Positions 50,376 to 58,854 of a stretch of DNA of 64,000 nucleotides are shown one piece after another. The notes under the pieces were generated by a model. That model had not been told where the DNA came from, did no database searches, and saw nothing but the letters and a program-made list of their open reading frames with translations. The stretch lies in contig JBGSUA010000155.1 of NCBI GenBank assembly GCA_041753575.1, positions 1 to 64,000 on the forward strand, written 5' to 3'. Source of the stretch: CG2-30-51-40 sp041753575. GTDB taxonomy: Bacteria > Desulfobacterota > DSM-4660 > Desulfatiglandales > Desulfatiglandaceae. Position numbers and translations under genes: made by a program. How positions within the stretch are numbered: position 1 is the stretch's first letter; each line of letters opens with the position of its first letter.

Positions 50376-51173
50376 TCACGATCCGCTGAGGTGATGTCCG
50401 GCTTTCCTTTGAGGACTAAACGGCCAGGTCAGGAGGCTTGAGACCAGTTCCCTTGTCCAGGGGCTGCGAGGGGCGGAAATGACCTCACAGGTCTTCCCTG
50501 TTTCCTCCATTTTCCCGTTGCGTATAACCGCAACCCTGCTGCACATCCGCATAATCGGAAAGAGGTCGTGGGAGATGATGACAAGGGAGAGATTGAGGCT
50601 ATCCCGCAGGCCTTCGAGGACCTCCATGAGTTCGGCCTGGGAGGGGATATCGAGGCTTGAGAAGGATTCATCGCAGACAAGCGCGATGGGATCTGCTGCA
50701 AGGGCCCTTGCAGCGGCGGTCCTGGCGCACTGGCCGCCGCTCAGTTCGTGGGGCCTCATGGAAAGAAGCCTCTTTGGGATACCAACCATGGCCGACAATT
50801 CATCAAGCCTTTCCTTTAGCCTGTCCCTGCCTGCTGTATTGAATACCTCCATGGGCTCTGATATCAGTTGGGCGACAGTCATGTAGGGATTGAGGGATGC
50901 CGCGGGATCCTGCCATATCATCTGGATGCGCCTTCTAAGGGACTTATCCCTTTGAATATCCCTTCCTTCAAGGCTGATGCTGCCTTCTGTGGGAGACTCC
51001 ATGCCGCAAAGTATTCTTGCCAGGGTGCTCTTCCCCGCGCCGCTCGGGCCCGCTATGCCGATTGACTCCCCGCGCCCCAGGGATATATCAATGGCGTCAA
51101 GCGCGACAATCTCACCTGAAGGTCTTATATAGCGTTTTGAAATGCCGCTTGCTTCGAGAAAGGGGGCGGTCAT
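50376..51173 (-). CDS. Oligopeptide/nickel-type ABC transporter ATPase (DppF/NikE-like)
   Basis: 265 residues. Walker A IAGPSGAGKSTLARILCG (about 38-55), Q-loop MIWQDPAASLNPYMTV near 85, signature ELSGGQCARTAAARALAADP near 143, Walker B ALVCDESFSSLDIPSQAE near 164, switch His in VIISHDLFPIMRMCSR. The ASLNP motif is typical of the DppF/NikE branch. Last gene of the seven-gene minus-strand operon; its start overlaps the previous ATPase stop by four bases. It powers import of the ligand delivered by the operon's TonB receptor and binding protein. Confidence 0.92.
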   Translation of the reverse strand: MTAPFLEASGISKRYIRPSGEIVALDAIDISLGRGESIGIAGPSGAGKSTLARILCGMESPTEGSISLEGRDIQRDKSLRRRIQMIWQDPAASLNPYMTVAQLISEPMEVFNTAGRDRLKERLDELSAMVGIPKRLLSMRPHELSGGQCARTAAARALAADPIALVCDESFSSLDIPSQAELMEVLEGLRDSLNLSLVIISHDLFPIMRMCSRVAVIRNGKMEETGKTCEVISAPRSPWTRELVSSLLTWPFSPQRKAGHHLSGS

Positions 51174-51952
51174 CCGATGCCCTCCTGCTTGAGAACGGAT
51201 TCGATCAGCAGTTTCGTATATGGAGAGCGAGGAGTTCGGAATACCTCCTCAACCGTCCCGCTTTCAACCATTCTTCCCTTGTGCATCACGCAGACGGAAT
51301 CCGCCATTCGCGCAATCACCCTCAGATCATGGGATATGATGAGAAGGGATATCCCGAAACTCCTTCTCAGATTATCCAGAAGACCGAGGATCTGAATCTG
51401 GATTAAGGGATCAAGCCCGGTTGTTGGTTCATCCGCGATAAGGACAGAGGGCTCAAGGGCCATGGCGATTGCTATCTGAACCCTTTGCCTCATCCCGCCG
51501 CTCAGTTGAAAGGGGAGGCATCTTTCAGTCTCAGGGCCCAGGCCCACTTTTTCAAGCAGTCGGGTGGTCCTGGTCCGGGCCGTTTTCCGCTTCAGGCCCT
51601 TTGTCTCATGGAGCGTCTCTGCGATCTGGGCACCAATTCGCATTGTTGGATCAAGGGCAAGGGATGCGCTCTGAAATATCATGAATATCCCTCTCCCCCT
51701 CACGTCCCGCCAAGACAGCCGGTTATCCCATTCAAGCTCCTTCCCGTTGACGCTCATGCCGCCGCAGACAAGCCTCAATGGCTCAGGCAAAAGACCGCAA
51801 AGGGAGAGGGCCGTAAGGGTCTTTCCTGTTCCGCTTTCACCCACAAGCCCGAGGCTTCCTCCTTGCGGTATGGCAAAAGAAAGCCCTTCAACTATACGTG
51901 TATCTGAGCCGGGGGTTTCGATTGCGAGGGATTCAACCGCTATGGAGTTCAT
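51170..51952 (-). CDS. Oligopeptide/nickel-type ABC transporter ATPase (DppD/NikD-like)
   Basis: 260 residues. Walker A LVGESGTGKTLTALSLCGLL (about 35-54), Q-loop MIFQSASLALDPTMRIGAQI near 91, signature FQLSGGMRQRVQIAIAMALE near 147, Walker B VLIADEPTTGLDPLIQIQIL near 169, switch His in LIISHDLRVIARMADS. The GESGTGKT and EPTTGLDP forms mark the DppD/NikD branch. It pairs with the DppF-like ATPase encoded downstream. One base separates it from the permease gene upstream. Confidence 0.92.
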   Translation of the reverse strand: MNSIAVESLAIETPGSDTRIVEGLSFAIPQGGSLGLVGESGTGKTLTALSLCGLLPEPLRLVCGGMSVNGKELEWDNRLSWRDVRGRGIFMIFQSASLALDPTMRIGAQIAETLHETKGLKRKTARTRTTRLLEKVGLGPETERCLPFQLSGGMRQRVQIAIAMALEPSVLIADEPTTGLDPLIQIQILGLLDNLRRSFGISLLIISHDLRVIARMADSVCVMHKGRMVESGTVEEVFRTPRSPYTKLLIESVLKQEGIG

Positions 51953-51953
51953 C

Positions 51954-52775
51954 TTACCACCTGTTCAGAGGCTTGAGGGCAAAGCGCCTTCTGAGGGCTT
52001 CGCCTACGGCCGTGAATGCCGCCACACAGACGGTTATGGCAAGGCCCGGCCCTATCATGAGCCATGGGTAATCAATCATGTAAATCTGTCCGTCTTTGAG
52101 CATGGTACCCCATTCCGGCGTGGGGGGCTGGGCTCCGAAGCCCAGGTAACTCAGGCCTGAGACGGCTGTGACCATTGCGGCCATCTGGAGCAGCAGCGCC
52201 ACTGCCGCATGCGGCATCACCTGCGGCAGGAGATATCTTCCCGTTAGGCGCAGGGCAGGGATACCCATGGCCCTTGCGGCCTTGACGAAATCCGATTCTC
52301 CAGCCTTTATGAAAAGGCTACTTGAAAACCTCGCCCACCATGCGAATCCCGCCGCGGTAAGTCCAAGCCATGTATTGACGCCGGAAGGTCCGAGCAGCCC
52401 CGCGATCACCACGGCAAGGATGAGGAAAGGAAATGCAAGCATCACCTCAATCACCCACATGGCGACAGCTCGCGTGATTGCTCCCGCTGCGGAGGAGCAA
52501 AGACCAAGTCCCATGCCCAGAGCTGCTGAGGAGAGTGTCGCCGCAAGAGCAAGGCCCATGGACACAGCCCCTCCGTAGAGGGTCCGGGACAGCACGCAGC
52601 GCCCAAGGCTGTCCGTTCCCATGGGAAATCGCAGGGAGGGCGACTGAATGCGGTTGTCCAGATTCATCTCAAAGGGATCATTTGGAGCAAGAAGTGGGCC
52701 GGCAAGCACTAGGATCAGGAAGGCCAGGGCAAACAGGAGGTGTCTCGCCGAAATGCTTGCCCATCCTCCTTTCAT
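51954..52775 (-). CDS. ABC transporter permease (DppC/NikC-like)
   Basis: 273 residues. N-terminal helix LFALAFLILVLAGPLLAPND, then the conserved FPMGTDSLGRCVLSRTLYGG (about 51-70) of the DppC/NikC family, and five further membrane segments. The ATPase-contact block is KAARAMGIPALRLTGRYLLP near 160. Its start overlaps the stop of the DppB-like gene by four bases. Together they make the inner-membrane channel. Confidence 0.92.
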   Translation of the reverse strand: MKGGWASISARHLLFALAFLILVLAGPLLAPNDPFEMNLDNRIQSPSLRFPMGTDSLGRCVLSRTLYGGAVSMGLALAATLSSAALGMGLGLCSSAAGAITRAVAMWVIEVMLAFPFLILAVVIAGLLGPSGVNTWLGLTAAGFAWWARFSSSLFIKAGESDFVKAARAMGIPALRLTGRYLLPQVMPHAAVALLLQMAAMVTAVSGLSYLGFGAQPPTPEWGTMLKDGQIYMIDYPWLMIGPGLAITVCVAAFTAVGEALRRRFALKPLNRW

Positions 52776-53743
52776 CGCTCTTCACCCGATCGAGAGATAA
52801 GCGATGGGACAAAGAACCGCATGATAGCATCCACAAGCCGGTTTACGATCACAAAGGAAAGGGCTGTGAAAAGAACGATTCCCTGGACCATGGGGATGTC
52901 CCTTTGAAGTACGGATTCAACCAGCAGGGTTCCGACTCCGGGAAGGGAAAAGACATTCTCGACAATGACGGCCCCTCCCAACAAATGGCCCAGGGACATG
53001 CCCCACAGGATCACAACAGGGAGAAGCGCGTTTTTTGCCACATGCCTCCTTATGACCGCCCAGGGTCCCAGACCCTTTGCATAGGCAAAACGCACATAAT
53101 CCGTATTGAGAACCTCCATGACCCCCGCGCGGAAAACCTGCCCGTGCACCGCCGCGATTGAAAGACCAAGGGTAAAGACCGGAAGCGCATAGGAATGCAG
53201 TCCACTCAGGCCGACTACCGGAAAAAGCTCTATCTTAAGGCTGAAAAGGAAGATCAGGATGATGCCCAGAACGAAATCCGGCACGGAGATGCTCAAGACC
53301 GCCCATGCCCTTATCCCCCTGTCCAGGGCGCCACCGTGCATGAGGCCTGAAACCAGACCCGTAACTGTGGCAATCACCATTACAAAAGACATGGTCAAGG
53401 CCGCAAGGGTGAGGGTGACGGGCAGTCTTGCCGATATCTCCCTTGCCACGGCGTCTCCTGTCCTGAAGGACCTTCCCAGATCGCCCTTCAAGGCCGAGAC
53501 CGCCCAGGTTGTGAAGCGGGAAAAAAATGGGGCATCAAGCCCCAAGTCCTTTCTTACGGCCTGAATCTTTTCAGGGGTGGGAGATTCGGTCCTCGCAAGG
53601 AGCACAAGCTCCGCCGGATCCCCAGGCGCAAGATCAAGAAGGGAGAAGGCGATCAGGGCTATGCCCGAAAGGACAGCGGCAAGCCGGAAAAGCCGGCGGA
53701 CAACAAAGCCAAGACCGGCGGGCAGCGAAAGTGTTATCGTCAA
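52772..53743 (-). CDS. ABC transporter permease (DppB/NikB-like)
   Basis: 323 residues if translation begins at the TTG at 53743, whose first four bases (TTGA) overlap the methyltransferase stop; longer in-frame starts run into that gene. Family features: an N-terminal helix with the block LLDLAPGDPAELVLLARTES near 42, KGDLGRSFRTGDAVAREI near 95, six membrane segments, and RAGVMEVLNTDYVRFAYAKG near 210 followed by GLGPWAVIRRHVAKNALLPV, the contact loop of DppB/NikB permeases. No anomalies other than the TTG start. Confidence 0.88.
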   Translation of the reverse strand: MTITLSLPAGLGFVVRRLFRLAAVLSGIALIAFSLLDLAPGDPAELVLLARTESPTPEKIQAVRKDLGLDAPFFSRFTTWAVSALKGDLGRSFRTGDAVAREISARLPVTLTLAALTMSFVMVIATVTGLVSGLMHGGALDRGIRAWAVLSISVPDFVLGIILIFLFSLKIELFPVVGLSGLHSYALPVFTLGLSIAAVHGQVFRAGVMEVLNTDYVRFAYAKGLGPWAVIRRHVAKNALLPVVILWGMSLGHLLGGAVIVENVFSLPGVGTLLVESVLQRDIPMVQGIVLFTALSFVIVNRLVDAIMRFFVPSLISRSGEER

Positions 53744-54606
53744 CCGCGTTCTGCCTTCCACCAGAGCACGGCTATCTTGACTTCGGCATCGCACGTGACG
53801 AAACCGTCTTTGACAAAGTCCTTTAGCACCCTTCTGATGCGCTTTTCAACCGTCTGGCCTTTCTTGTCGAATATTTGGAAATACCTTCTGAAAAAGGCCT
53901 CGGTTTCCTCAAGGGGCCTTCTGAAGGTATATGGCCAGGAAAGGTGTTTTACGTTTGGCGCCCTTTTTGCGGAGAAAAGAAACCCGTAGGCGTATATGAG
54001 ATGAAACGCCCCTGACGGGGGATCATGGCCCATGATTTCCCTCCAGAGGGCCTTGCGGAAGGGTATCTGTTCGCCGAGGGCGCCCAGAACCAGGGCGCAA
54101 TGGCCGCGGCTCAGGGACTCCATCCGGCGTATGCCTTCAGGGGAAAGCGCCGCCGGGAAAAAACAGGAGAGTACCAGGTCATACTTAACGGCAGGTCTGA
54201 ATTCAAAAAAGGGGACACAGACGGTCTCAATAGTATCAATATGCATCTCAGCCGCCATGGTGGAGAGCACCCGCAGCATCCCTTCCGCGTAATCAAGGGC
54301 TGTAACCCTGGCTCCCCTCTCTGCAAGGGGAAGGGCAAGGGTCCCTGGACCAGATCCCGCGTCCAGCACAAGCGCCGAGGGTAAGGCAAGACCTTCGGAG
54401 AACAGGAAATCGGCCAGATTGGGCCCCAGACCTCCCTGGTCTCCCCACACGGCAGGGTATGAACCGCTGATCTCATCAAAGAAGGCCTGCCACCTCTCAG
54501 GGGCCGTCTGCTGGCTGAGGGCGAGGGGGAATCTTGATCTGGCCTCTGCCCAGGCCACTTCCCATGATGCGTTGTCGATCAGGTCTGAGAAAAGAGTTCT
54601 ATTCAC
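53740..54606 (-). CDS. Class I SAM-dependent methyltransferase in the transporter operon
   Basis: 288 residues from a GTG at 54606. Motif I VLDAGSGPGTLALPLAERGA (80-99) is the classical SAM-binding glycine loop, followed by an acidic residue at VTALDYAEGMLRVL. Later: VKYDLVLSCFFPAALSPEGI near 150 (motif IV region). It is soluble, without signal peptide. The start overlaps the binding-protein stop by eight bases and its stop overlaps the permease start, so it is deeply embedded in the import operon. Its substrate is unknown; modification of an imported metal chelate or of a metallophore precursor is a reasonable hypothesis. Confidence 0.82.
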   Translation of the reverse strand: MNRTLFSDLIDNASWEVAWAEARSRFPLALSQQTAPERWQAFFDEISGSYPAVWGDQGGLGPNLADFLFSEGLALPSALVLDAGSGPGTLALPLAERGARVTALDYAEGMLRVLSTMAAEMHIDTIETVCVPFFEFRPAVKYDLVLSCFFPAALSPEGIRRMESLSRGHCALVLGALGEQIPFRKALWREIMGHDPPSGAFHLIYAYGFLFSAKRAPNVKHLSWPYTFRRPLEETEAFFRRYFQIFDKKGQTVEKRIRRVLKDFVKDGFVTCDAEVKIAVLWWKAERG

Positions 54607-56113
54607 AGTCCTTCACCTTCAAGACAGGTTTGAAGAAATGGTCCATTTGAAAGCATCGGACCTCCTTTCTGTGGGCGTAGAGGGCCACATCGTGATAAAG
54701 GGGAAGAAGCGGGAGATCTTGATTGAGCATCTCCTGAAGTCTTCTGTAAAGGTCTTTTCGTCTTTGGCCGTCCGCTTCATGCCTTGCCTCATTGATGAGC
54801 CTGTCCGCATCGGGGTTTCGCCACCCGCAGTTTCTGGGGGCATCCGAAAGGATCCAGTAGGAATAAAAGAAATCCGGATCACCCGTCATGAGGGTGTAGG
54901 GTTGAACGGCCATATCGAATCGGCCTGCCTTTATGGAATCCTGGAAACTCCCCTGCTCCATGATACGGATCTCGACTTTGAGGCCGTGGGCCTGCAAAAG
55001 GGCCTGGAGGGCCTGCGCGATATCCTTGTACGGCCATCTTTGGAGAGTAGCGCCGTGGAGGATGATTGTTATTTTCTGTTTGTAGTTCCTTATCTCAGAG
55101 GGCATGGGATGCCTCGAAGGCCTTATGAGCCCGAAGGCGTACTCCTTTGCCATGGGGGTATAGGGATCGGCTGCCGCAACGCCTGCTCCCTTAGCAAATA
55201 CATCAAGGAATTTTTCCCTGTCAATTACGCCGGACACCCAGCGCCTTGTCTCAGTGGAGGAAAAGGGGGGCCTTGCGCAGTTGAACACGAGGAGATGCGT
55301 GGTCGCAACCTCCGCCTTCTTGAGTAGCACATTTGGGTTCCTCTGAAGGGTCTTTTCCTGCTCGGGAAGGATGCCTCCCACGTCCGCGACCGCTCCGATC
55401 TGCCCGGAGATGAGTGCCATGGCTCTTGTCTGGGCATCGGGGATGGCCATGAAAACGAGTTCTTCATAGGGCGGGACCCCGTTCCAATGGCCATTGAAGG
55501 CTGCAAGGGAAAGCCGGGAGCCCTGCAAGACCTCCTTTAGACTGTAGGGGCCGGTTGCTACAGGTTCCTTAATGCGCCCCATATCATCAAAGCACTCCGG
55601 CTTGAACACGGGGCTTCCGTAGTATGCGACAAGCTTGGGGAAATGGGGGAGGGGTTTTGAAAGGGTGAAGGCAACCCCGCGGTCACCGTAGGTCTTAACC
55701 GATTCAACATACGAAAGGCTACCTGCCGGGTCATACCTGGGGTTTTTCATAAGACGCTTCATGCTCTCAACCACGTCTCCCGCTGAAAGCCGGGAGCCGT
55801 CATGAAAAAGGATCTTGTCGCTAAGCCTGAAGACCCACCTGCGGTTGGAGTCAAGCGACTCCCAGGACTCCGCAAGCCAGGGGACAGGCGTCATTGTCTC
55901 ATCGAGATAGGTCAGGGCCTCCCACATGCCTGTCGAGCCGTGGAGATAGCCCCTGCTGTCACTTCCTTCGTAGAAGTCCCTTCCCACCCCGATTACGAAG
56001 CTCTTTTCGGATGCAGAGAGGCATTGTTGCACGGATAGGTGGGATGAGCAGGAAATCAAGGCCGCGGCCAGAGCCGCGGCCTTGAGGACCCGCACGACAG
56101 GGCGACCGGTCAA
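54599..56113 (-). CDS. Extracellular solute-binding protein family 5 (DppA/NikA-like)
   Basis: 504 residues if a TTG at 56113 is used; a GTG at 56095 is the alternative, and both put a hydrophobic export signal (VLKAAALAAALISCSS) near the N-terminus. The Cys of ISCSS could be a lipidation site but the following sequence is atypical. The mature protein shows SBP_bac_5 features: EALTYLDETMTPVPWLAESW, WVFRLSDKILFHDGSRLSAG, VATGPYSLKEVLQGSRLSLA, LPLLPLYHDVALYAHRKEVR. This cluster includes dipeptide, nickel and opine-metallophore binding proteins. The exact ligand is unknown. The stop overlaps the methyltransferase GTG by eight bases. Confidence 0.87.
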   Translation of the reverse strand: MTGRPVVRVLKAAALAAALISCSSHLSVQQCLSASEKSFVIGVGRDFYEGSDSRGYLHGSTGMWEALTYLDETMTPVPWLAESWESLDSNRRWVFRLSDKILFHDGSRLSAGDVVESMKRLMKNPRYDPAGSLSYVESVKTYGDRGVAFTLSKPLPHFPKLVAYYGSPVFKPECFDDMGRIKEPVATGPYSLKEVLQGSRLSLAAFNGHWNGVPPYEELVFMAIPDAQTRAMALISGQIGAVADVGGILPEQEKTLQRNPNVLLKKAEVATTHLLVFNCARPPFSSTETRRWVSGVIDREKFLDVFAKGAGVAAADPYTPMAKEYAFGLIRPSRHPMPSEIRNYKQKITIILHGATLQRWPYKDIAQALQALLQAHGLKVEIRIMEQGSFQDSIKAGRFDMAVQPYTLMTGDPDFFYSYWILSDAPRNCGWRNPDADRLINEARHEADGQRRKDLYRRLQEMLNQDLPLLPLYHDVALYAHRKEVRCFQMDHFFKPVLKVKDCE

Positions 56114-56120
56114 GGTCTTC

Positions 56121-58214
56121 CTAGAAGAGATATCTGAACCCGACCATCCCTTCGATATAGCGGCCGGGATTGACGTAAACGATCTCCGTTTCGTAATACT
56201 TGTCAAATAGATTTACCCCTGAGATGCTGGTTGTCATTATCCATTTGTCTGCAAGCCTCCAGTCACGCCATACCCTGAGATCGAGGGTCTCGTATGCGCG
56301 CATGTGGAAGAAGGGAAGTTCCGTGTTTTCATCGTCATAGTATCTTTCATCCGAGAATCTGAAGAGGAGATCGGCGTTTACGATATCGGCATTGAGATAC
56401 CTCAGGCCCAGGCTCCCCCAGTAATCGGGGGCGTTTCTGAGTTGGTGGCCTCCGTTGACGGGATCGTCAATGATCTCCGAGTGGTTCAGGGTCAGGGAGC
56501 CCATAAACCAGAGATTATTTATTATGCGCTGCTTGAGGGATGTCTCCATCCCGTATATCTCTGCCCCTCCCAGATTCTGTGACCTTATTATGCTTCCCCC
56601 CGGTACGAGCGGATTTTCATCATAGCGGTAAGATACCATATCTTCAATCTTTCCGTAATAACCGGTAAGGCCGATACTGGTTCCGAATCGGGGAAGATCT
56701 ATCTCCAGTCCGAGGTCCGCCATCCAGGTCTTTTCAGGTTTGAGGTCTGGATTCGCCTCCCGCCAGGTATTGCCGGTCTTGGTGTTCTGGAAAAACCACA
56801 GAGCCGTCCCCGGCCAGTAAGCGGTTCCGATAGAGGAGCGGACTGCAAGGTTTTCGTTGAAGCGGTATTTTGCGCCTCCCCTGTAGGTCCAGGTGTCCTT
56901 GGTTACGGCATCAGGGGAGCTCGGATCTGAGCCGCTGTCAAAGATGTCGTGGTATTTCCAGTAGTCATAGCGAAGTCCTGCGACCAGGGATAGACGATCG
57001 TCCAGAAAGAGCATCTGGTCCTGCAGGTAGAAGGCCGACTGGTCTGTCGTCACCTTGTAGAGGGCCGTTTTCTTGGTCACCACAAAGGTGTCGTCGCGGG
57101 TCTCGTCCTCCCTGCTCCAGAATACCCCCGCGGTCAGGGTATTCTTTGATCCAAGGTACCAGTCTGTCTGAAGCTCGACGGGGATGCGTCTCACCTCCCA
57201 TTCCCGCCTCTGGACTGCGGTTGGGTTGAGCACCACCTGTCCCCCCGAGAGGCTCAGCCCGCCGTTGTAGAGCTGGGGATGATCATAATATTGAAGAGCG
57301 CCTGAGAGCTTGACCTTCCCTATGGTCCCTATGGGAGTTTCCCCTTTGAGGGTGCTGATGGCCTGGGAGCCTTTGTCATCAAGGATGAGATTGGTCTGGC
57401 CGCCGTAGAGGTATCTCTGGGCATAGTTGACTGCGACGGAGAATTTTGTCCCATGTTCTTTAGCCCAGTCCGCTTTGCCGGTTGCGTGTGAGGTCTCGTA
57501 TTTGTTGTCCTCCAGGGAGGCCTCTTTCAGGTATTGCTTCTTTCCAAGGCTCCAGAGCTGGAGTGCGTCCTCCACCGGCTTCATCTTGTAGCCGTCGGAG
57601 TAGTCTCCCGAGTAGGAGAGATAGTAGCGCCATTTGTCCATGGCATCGCCTACGCTCGCATGGGGTTTGATGGTGTTGTTGGAGCCGTAAGCTATCTGGC
57701 CTTTGGCCCCCATGCCTTTTGTGCCTGAGCGGGTGATGAAGTTGACGGCTCCGCCTGATGCGTTTGCGCCGTAAAGGGCCGAAGAGGGACCAAGGAGAAT
57801 GTCAGCACGCTCTATGTCGTTGGGATTCAGTGTCGTTGACATGAAAGACCAGATGGGAAGACCGTCCACCAGATAGACCGTCCTTCCGATGAAATAGCCC
57901 GTGCCTCTGAGGTGTATCCAGGGCGGCCCCCAAGGGTAGTATTGGCCCACATGAACGCCTGGGAGATCCCTTATCAGCTCTCCCACATTGTTCATGAAAA
58001 AGCTCGGCTGTGTGTCCAGCGTCTCCCTTTCCACGCTGTGGGTGGTAAAGGGGATAGTATCCGCCTTTGCCTCAGTCTTGGTGGCTGTTACCACCACCGG
58101 TTCAAGCTTGAAGGTCCCCTGTTCCTCAGCCGAGCCCGAAGGCGGCGCTAAAAGGCATACCGCGAAGGCCACTTGTGGGAGCCACCTTCTTACTCCTGTT
58201 ACGTGCTTCTTCAT
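56121..58214 (-). CDS. TonB-dependent outer-membrane receptor
   Basis: 697 residues. Signal peptide (LPQVAFAVCLLAPPSGSA, to about 29), TonB-box-like segment EPVVVTATKTE (38-48), plug domain (NVGELIRDLPGVHVGQYYPW; FIGRTVYLVDGLPIWSFMST; ERADILLGPSSALYGANASG) and a C-terminal 22-strand barrel pattern ending in the required aromatic residue (GFRYLF). It would import a ligand too large for porins using TonB/ExbBD energy, none of which is encoded here. GGGAGG lies before the ATG at 58214. It is the first gene of the ABC operon, so it very likely feeds the same ligand to the periplasmic binding protein. Confidence 0.93.
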   Translation of the reverse strand: MKKHVTGVRRWLPQVAFAVCLLAPPSGSAEEQGTFKLEPVVVTATKTEAKADTIPFTTHSVERETLDTQPSFFMNNVGELIRDLPGVHVGQYYPWGPPWIHLRGTGYFIGRTVYLVDGLPIWSFMSTTLNPNDIERADILLGPSSALYGANASGGAVNFITRSGTKGMGAKGQIAYGSNNTIKPHASVGDAMDKWRYYLSYSGDYSDGYKMKPVEDALQLWSLGKKQYLKEASLEDNKYETSHATGKADWAKEHGTKFSVAVNYAQRYLYGGQTNLILDDKGSQAISTLKGETPIGTIGKVKLSGALQYYDHPQLYNGGLSLSGGQVVLNPTAVQRREWEVRRIPVELQTDWYLGSKNTLTAGVFWSREDETRDDTFVVTKKTALYKVTTDQSAFYLQDQMLFLDDRLSLVAGLRYDYWKYHDIFDSGSDPSSPDAVTKDTWTYRGGAKYRFNENLAVRSSIGTAYWPGTALWFFQNTKTGNTWREANPDLKPEKTWMADLGLEIDLPRFGTSIGLTGYYGKIEDMVSYRYDENPLVPGGSIIRSQNLGGAEIYGMETSLKQRIINNLWFMGSLTLNHSEIIDDPVNGGHQLRNAPDYWGSLGLRYLNADIVNADLLFRFSDERYYDDENTELPFFHMRAYETLDLRVWRDWRLADKWIMTTSISGVNLFDKYYETEIVYVNPGRYIEGMVGFRYLF

Positions 58215-58247
58215 CTATCATTCCTCCCTGATTGACTTTGAAAGTTG

Positions 58248-58266
58248 CCTCCGCATCAGGCGGAGG
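58248..58266 (-). promoter_or_regulatory. Leader hairpin close to the TonB receptor start
   Basis: CCTCCGC (58248-58254) pairs with GCGGAGG (58260-58266) around ATCAG, about 35 nt before the receptor ATG. It lies at the end of a long leader rich in such stems and may influence ribosome access. Confidence 0.45.
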
Positions 58267-58364
58267 ATAGTGCCGTGGTTGGTCGCCTCCTGTCGGGAGT
58301 TGACTGGAGGACGACGGCAGGTTATCCTCGATGTCGGGTGCCCGAAACAGGGTGCATCCAAAAT

Positions 58365-58406
58365 GGAGGCGGTCCGCGGTGCTTGCCTGCGAAACGGACC
58401 GCCTCC
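58365..58406 (-). promoter_or_regulatory. Long GC-rich leader stem-loop
   Basis: GGAGGCGGTCCG (58365-58376) pairs perfectly over 12 bp with CGGACCGCCTCC (58395-58406), 18-nt loop. It is placed between the terminator-like hairpin and the receptor gene and is probably transcribed as part of the operon leader. Confidence 0.6.
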
Positions 58407-58411
58407 GTCAC

Positions 58412-58467
58412 AAAAAAAAGCCACGAATGCCTAAAAGGGATTGGACCCTTAAAGCCTCCGTGGCTTT
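58412..58467 (-). terminator. Terminator-like hairpin in the leader of the TonB/ABC operon
   Basis: On the minus strand AAAGCCACG (58467-58459) pairs with CGTGGCTTT (58425-58417), with an inner AAGGG/CCCTT stem, and is followed by eight T residues (58419-58412). No minus-strand gene ends here; the nearest downstream gene on that strand is the receptor 200 nt away. This fits a leader attenuator or riboswitch expression platform. The rest of the gap, 58468-58854, shows no gene and only a weak minus-strand TTGACA (58549-58544) without a good -10. Confidence 0.6.
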
Positions 58468-58854
58468 GATTAACTTGGAATTTTCTAAACGCTTGCGATT
58501 TCTTATCGCATTTCGGGACTTCTTAACAGGAAGACTCCTGCCTTGTCAAGTCGAAAAGCGACTGCTTTGCAAAAACCGCTAAGAGGTCCAAAACCGGCCT
58601 GAGGGAGATGCAAAAAGGGCTAAAAAATCTTAATGCGTATAAAGACGCTTTTAAGCGGCTTTTCTTATCGGGTACATTACCGTTTCGGCGGTTGCCGCTA
58701 AAGATGTCTGTGTGATATGATCTAACCGCTCTTTAGGCTTTAGGAGCTATTCGGTAGTTGCTTATCCCCGCATTCATTATGAAAAGGTAGAAACAGGCGA
58801 GAGCTGCTCGCGTATGGAAGTCTTTGATCATAAAGATATGAGACGGATCCGGTT

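Noticed and set aside
58215..58420. Cobalamin riboswitch in the TonB receptor leader
   Set aside because: GACAGGAGGCGACC only loosely resembles a B12 box, and the conserved core preceding the box is missing.
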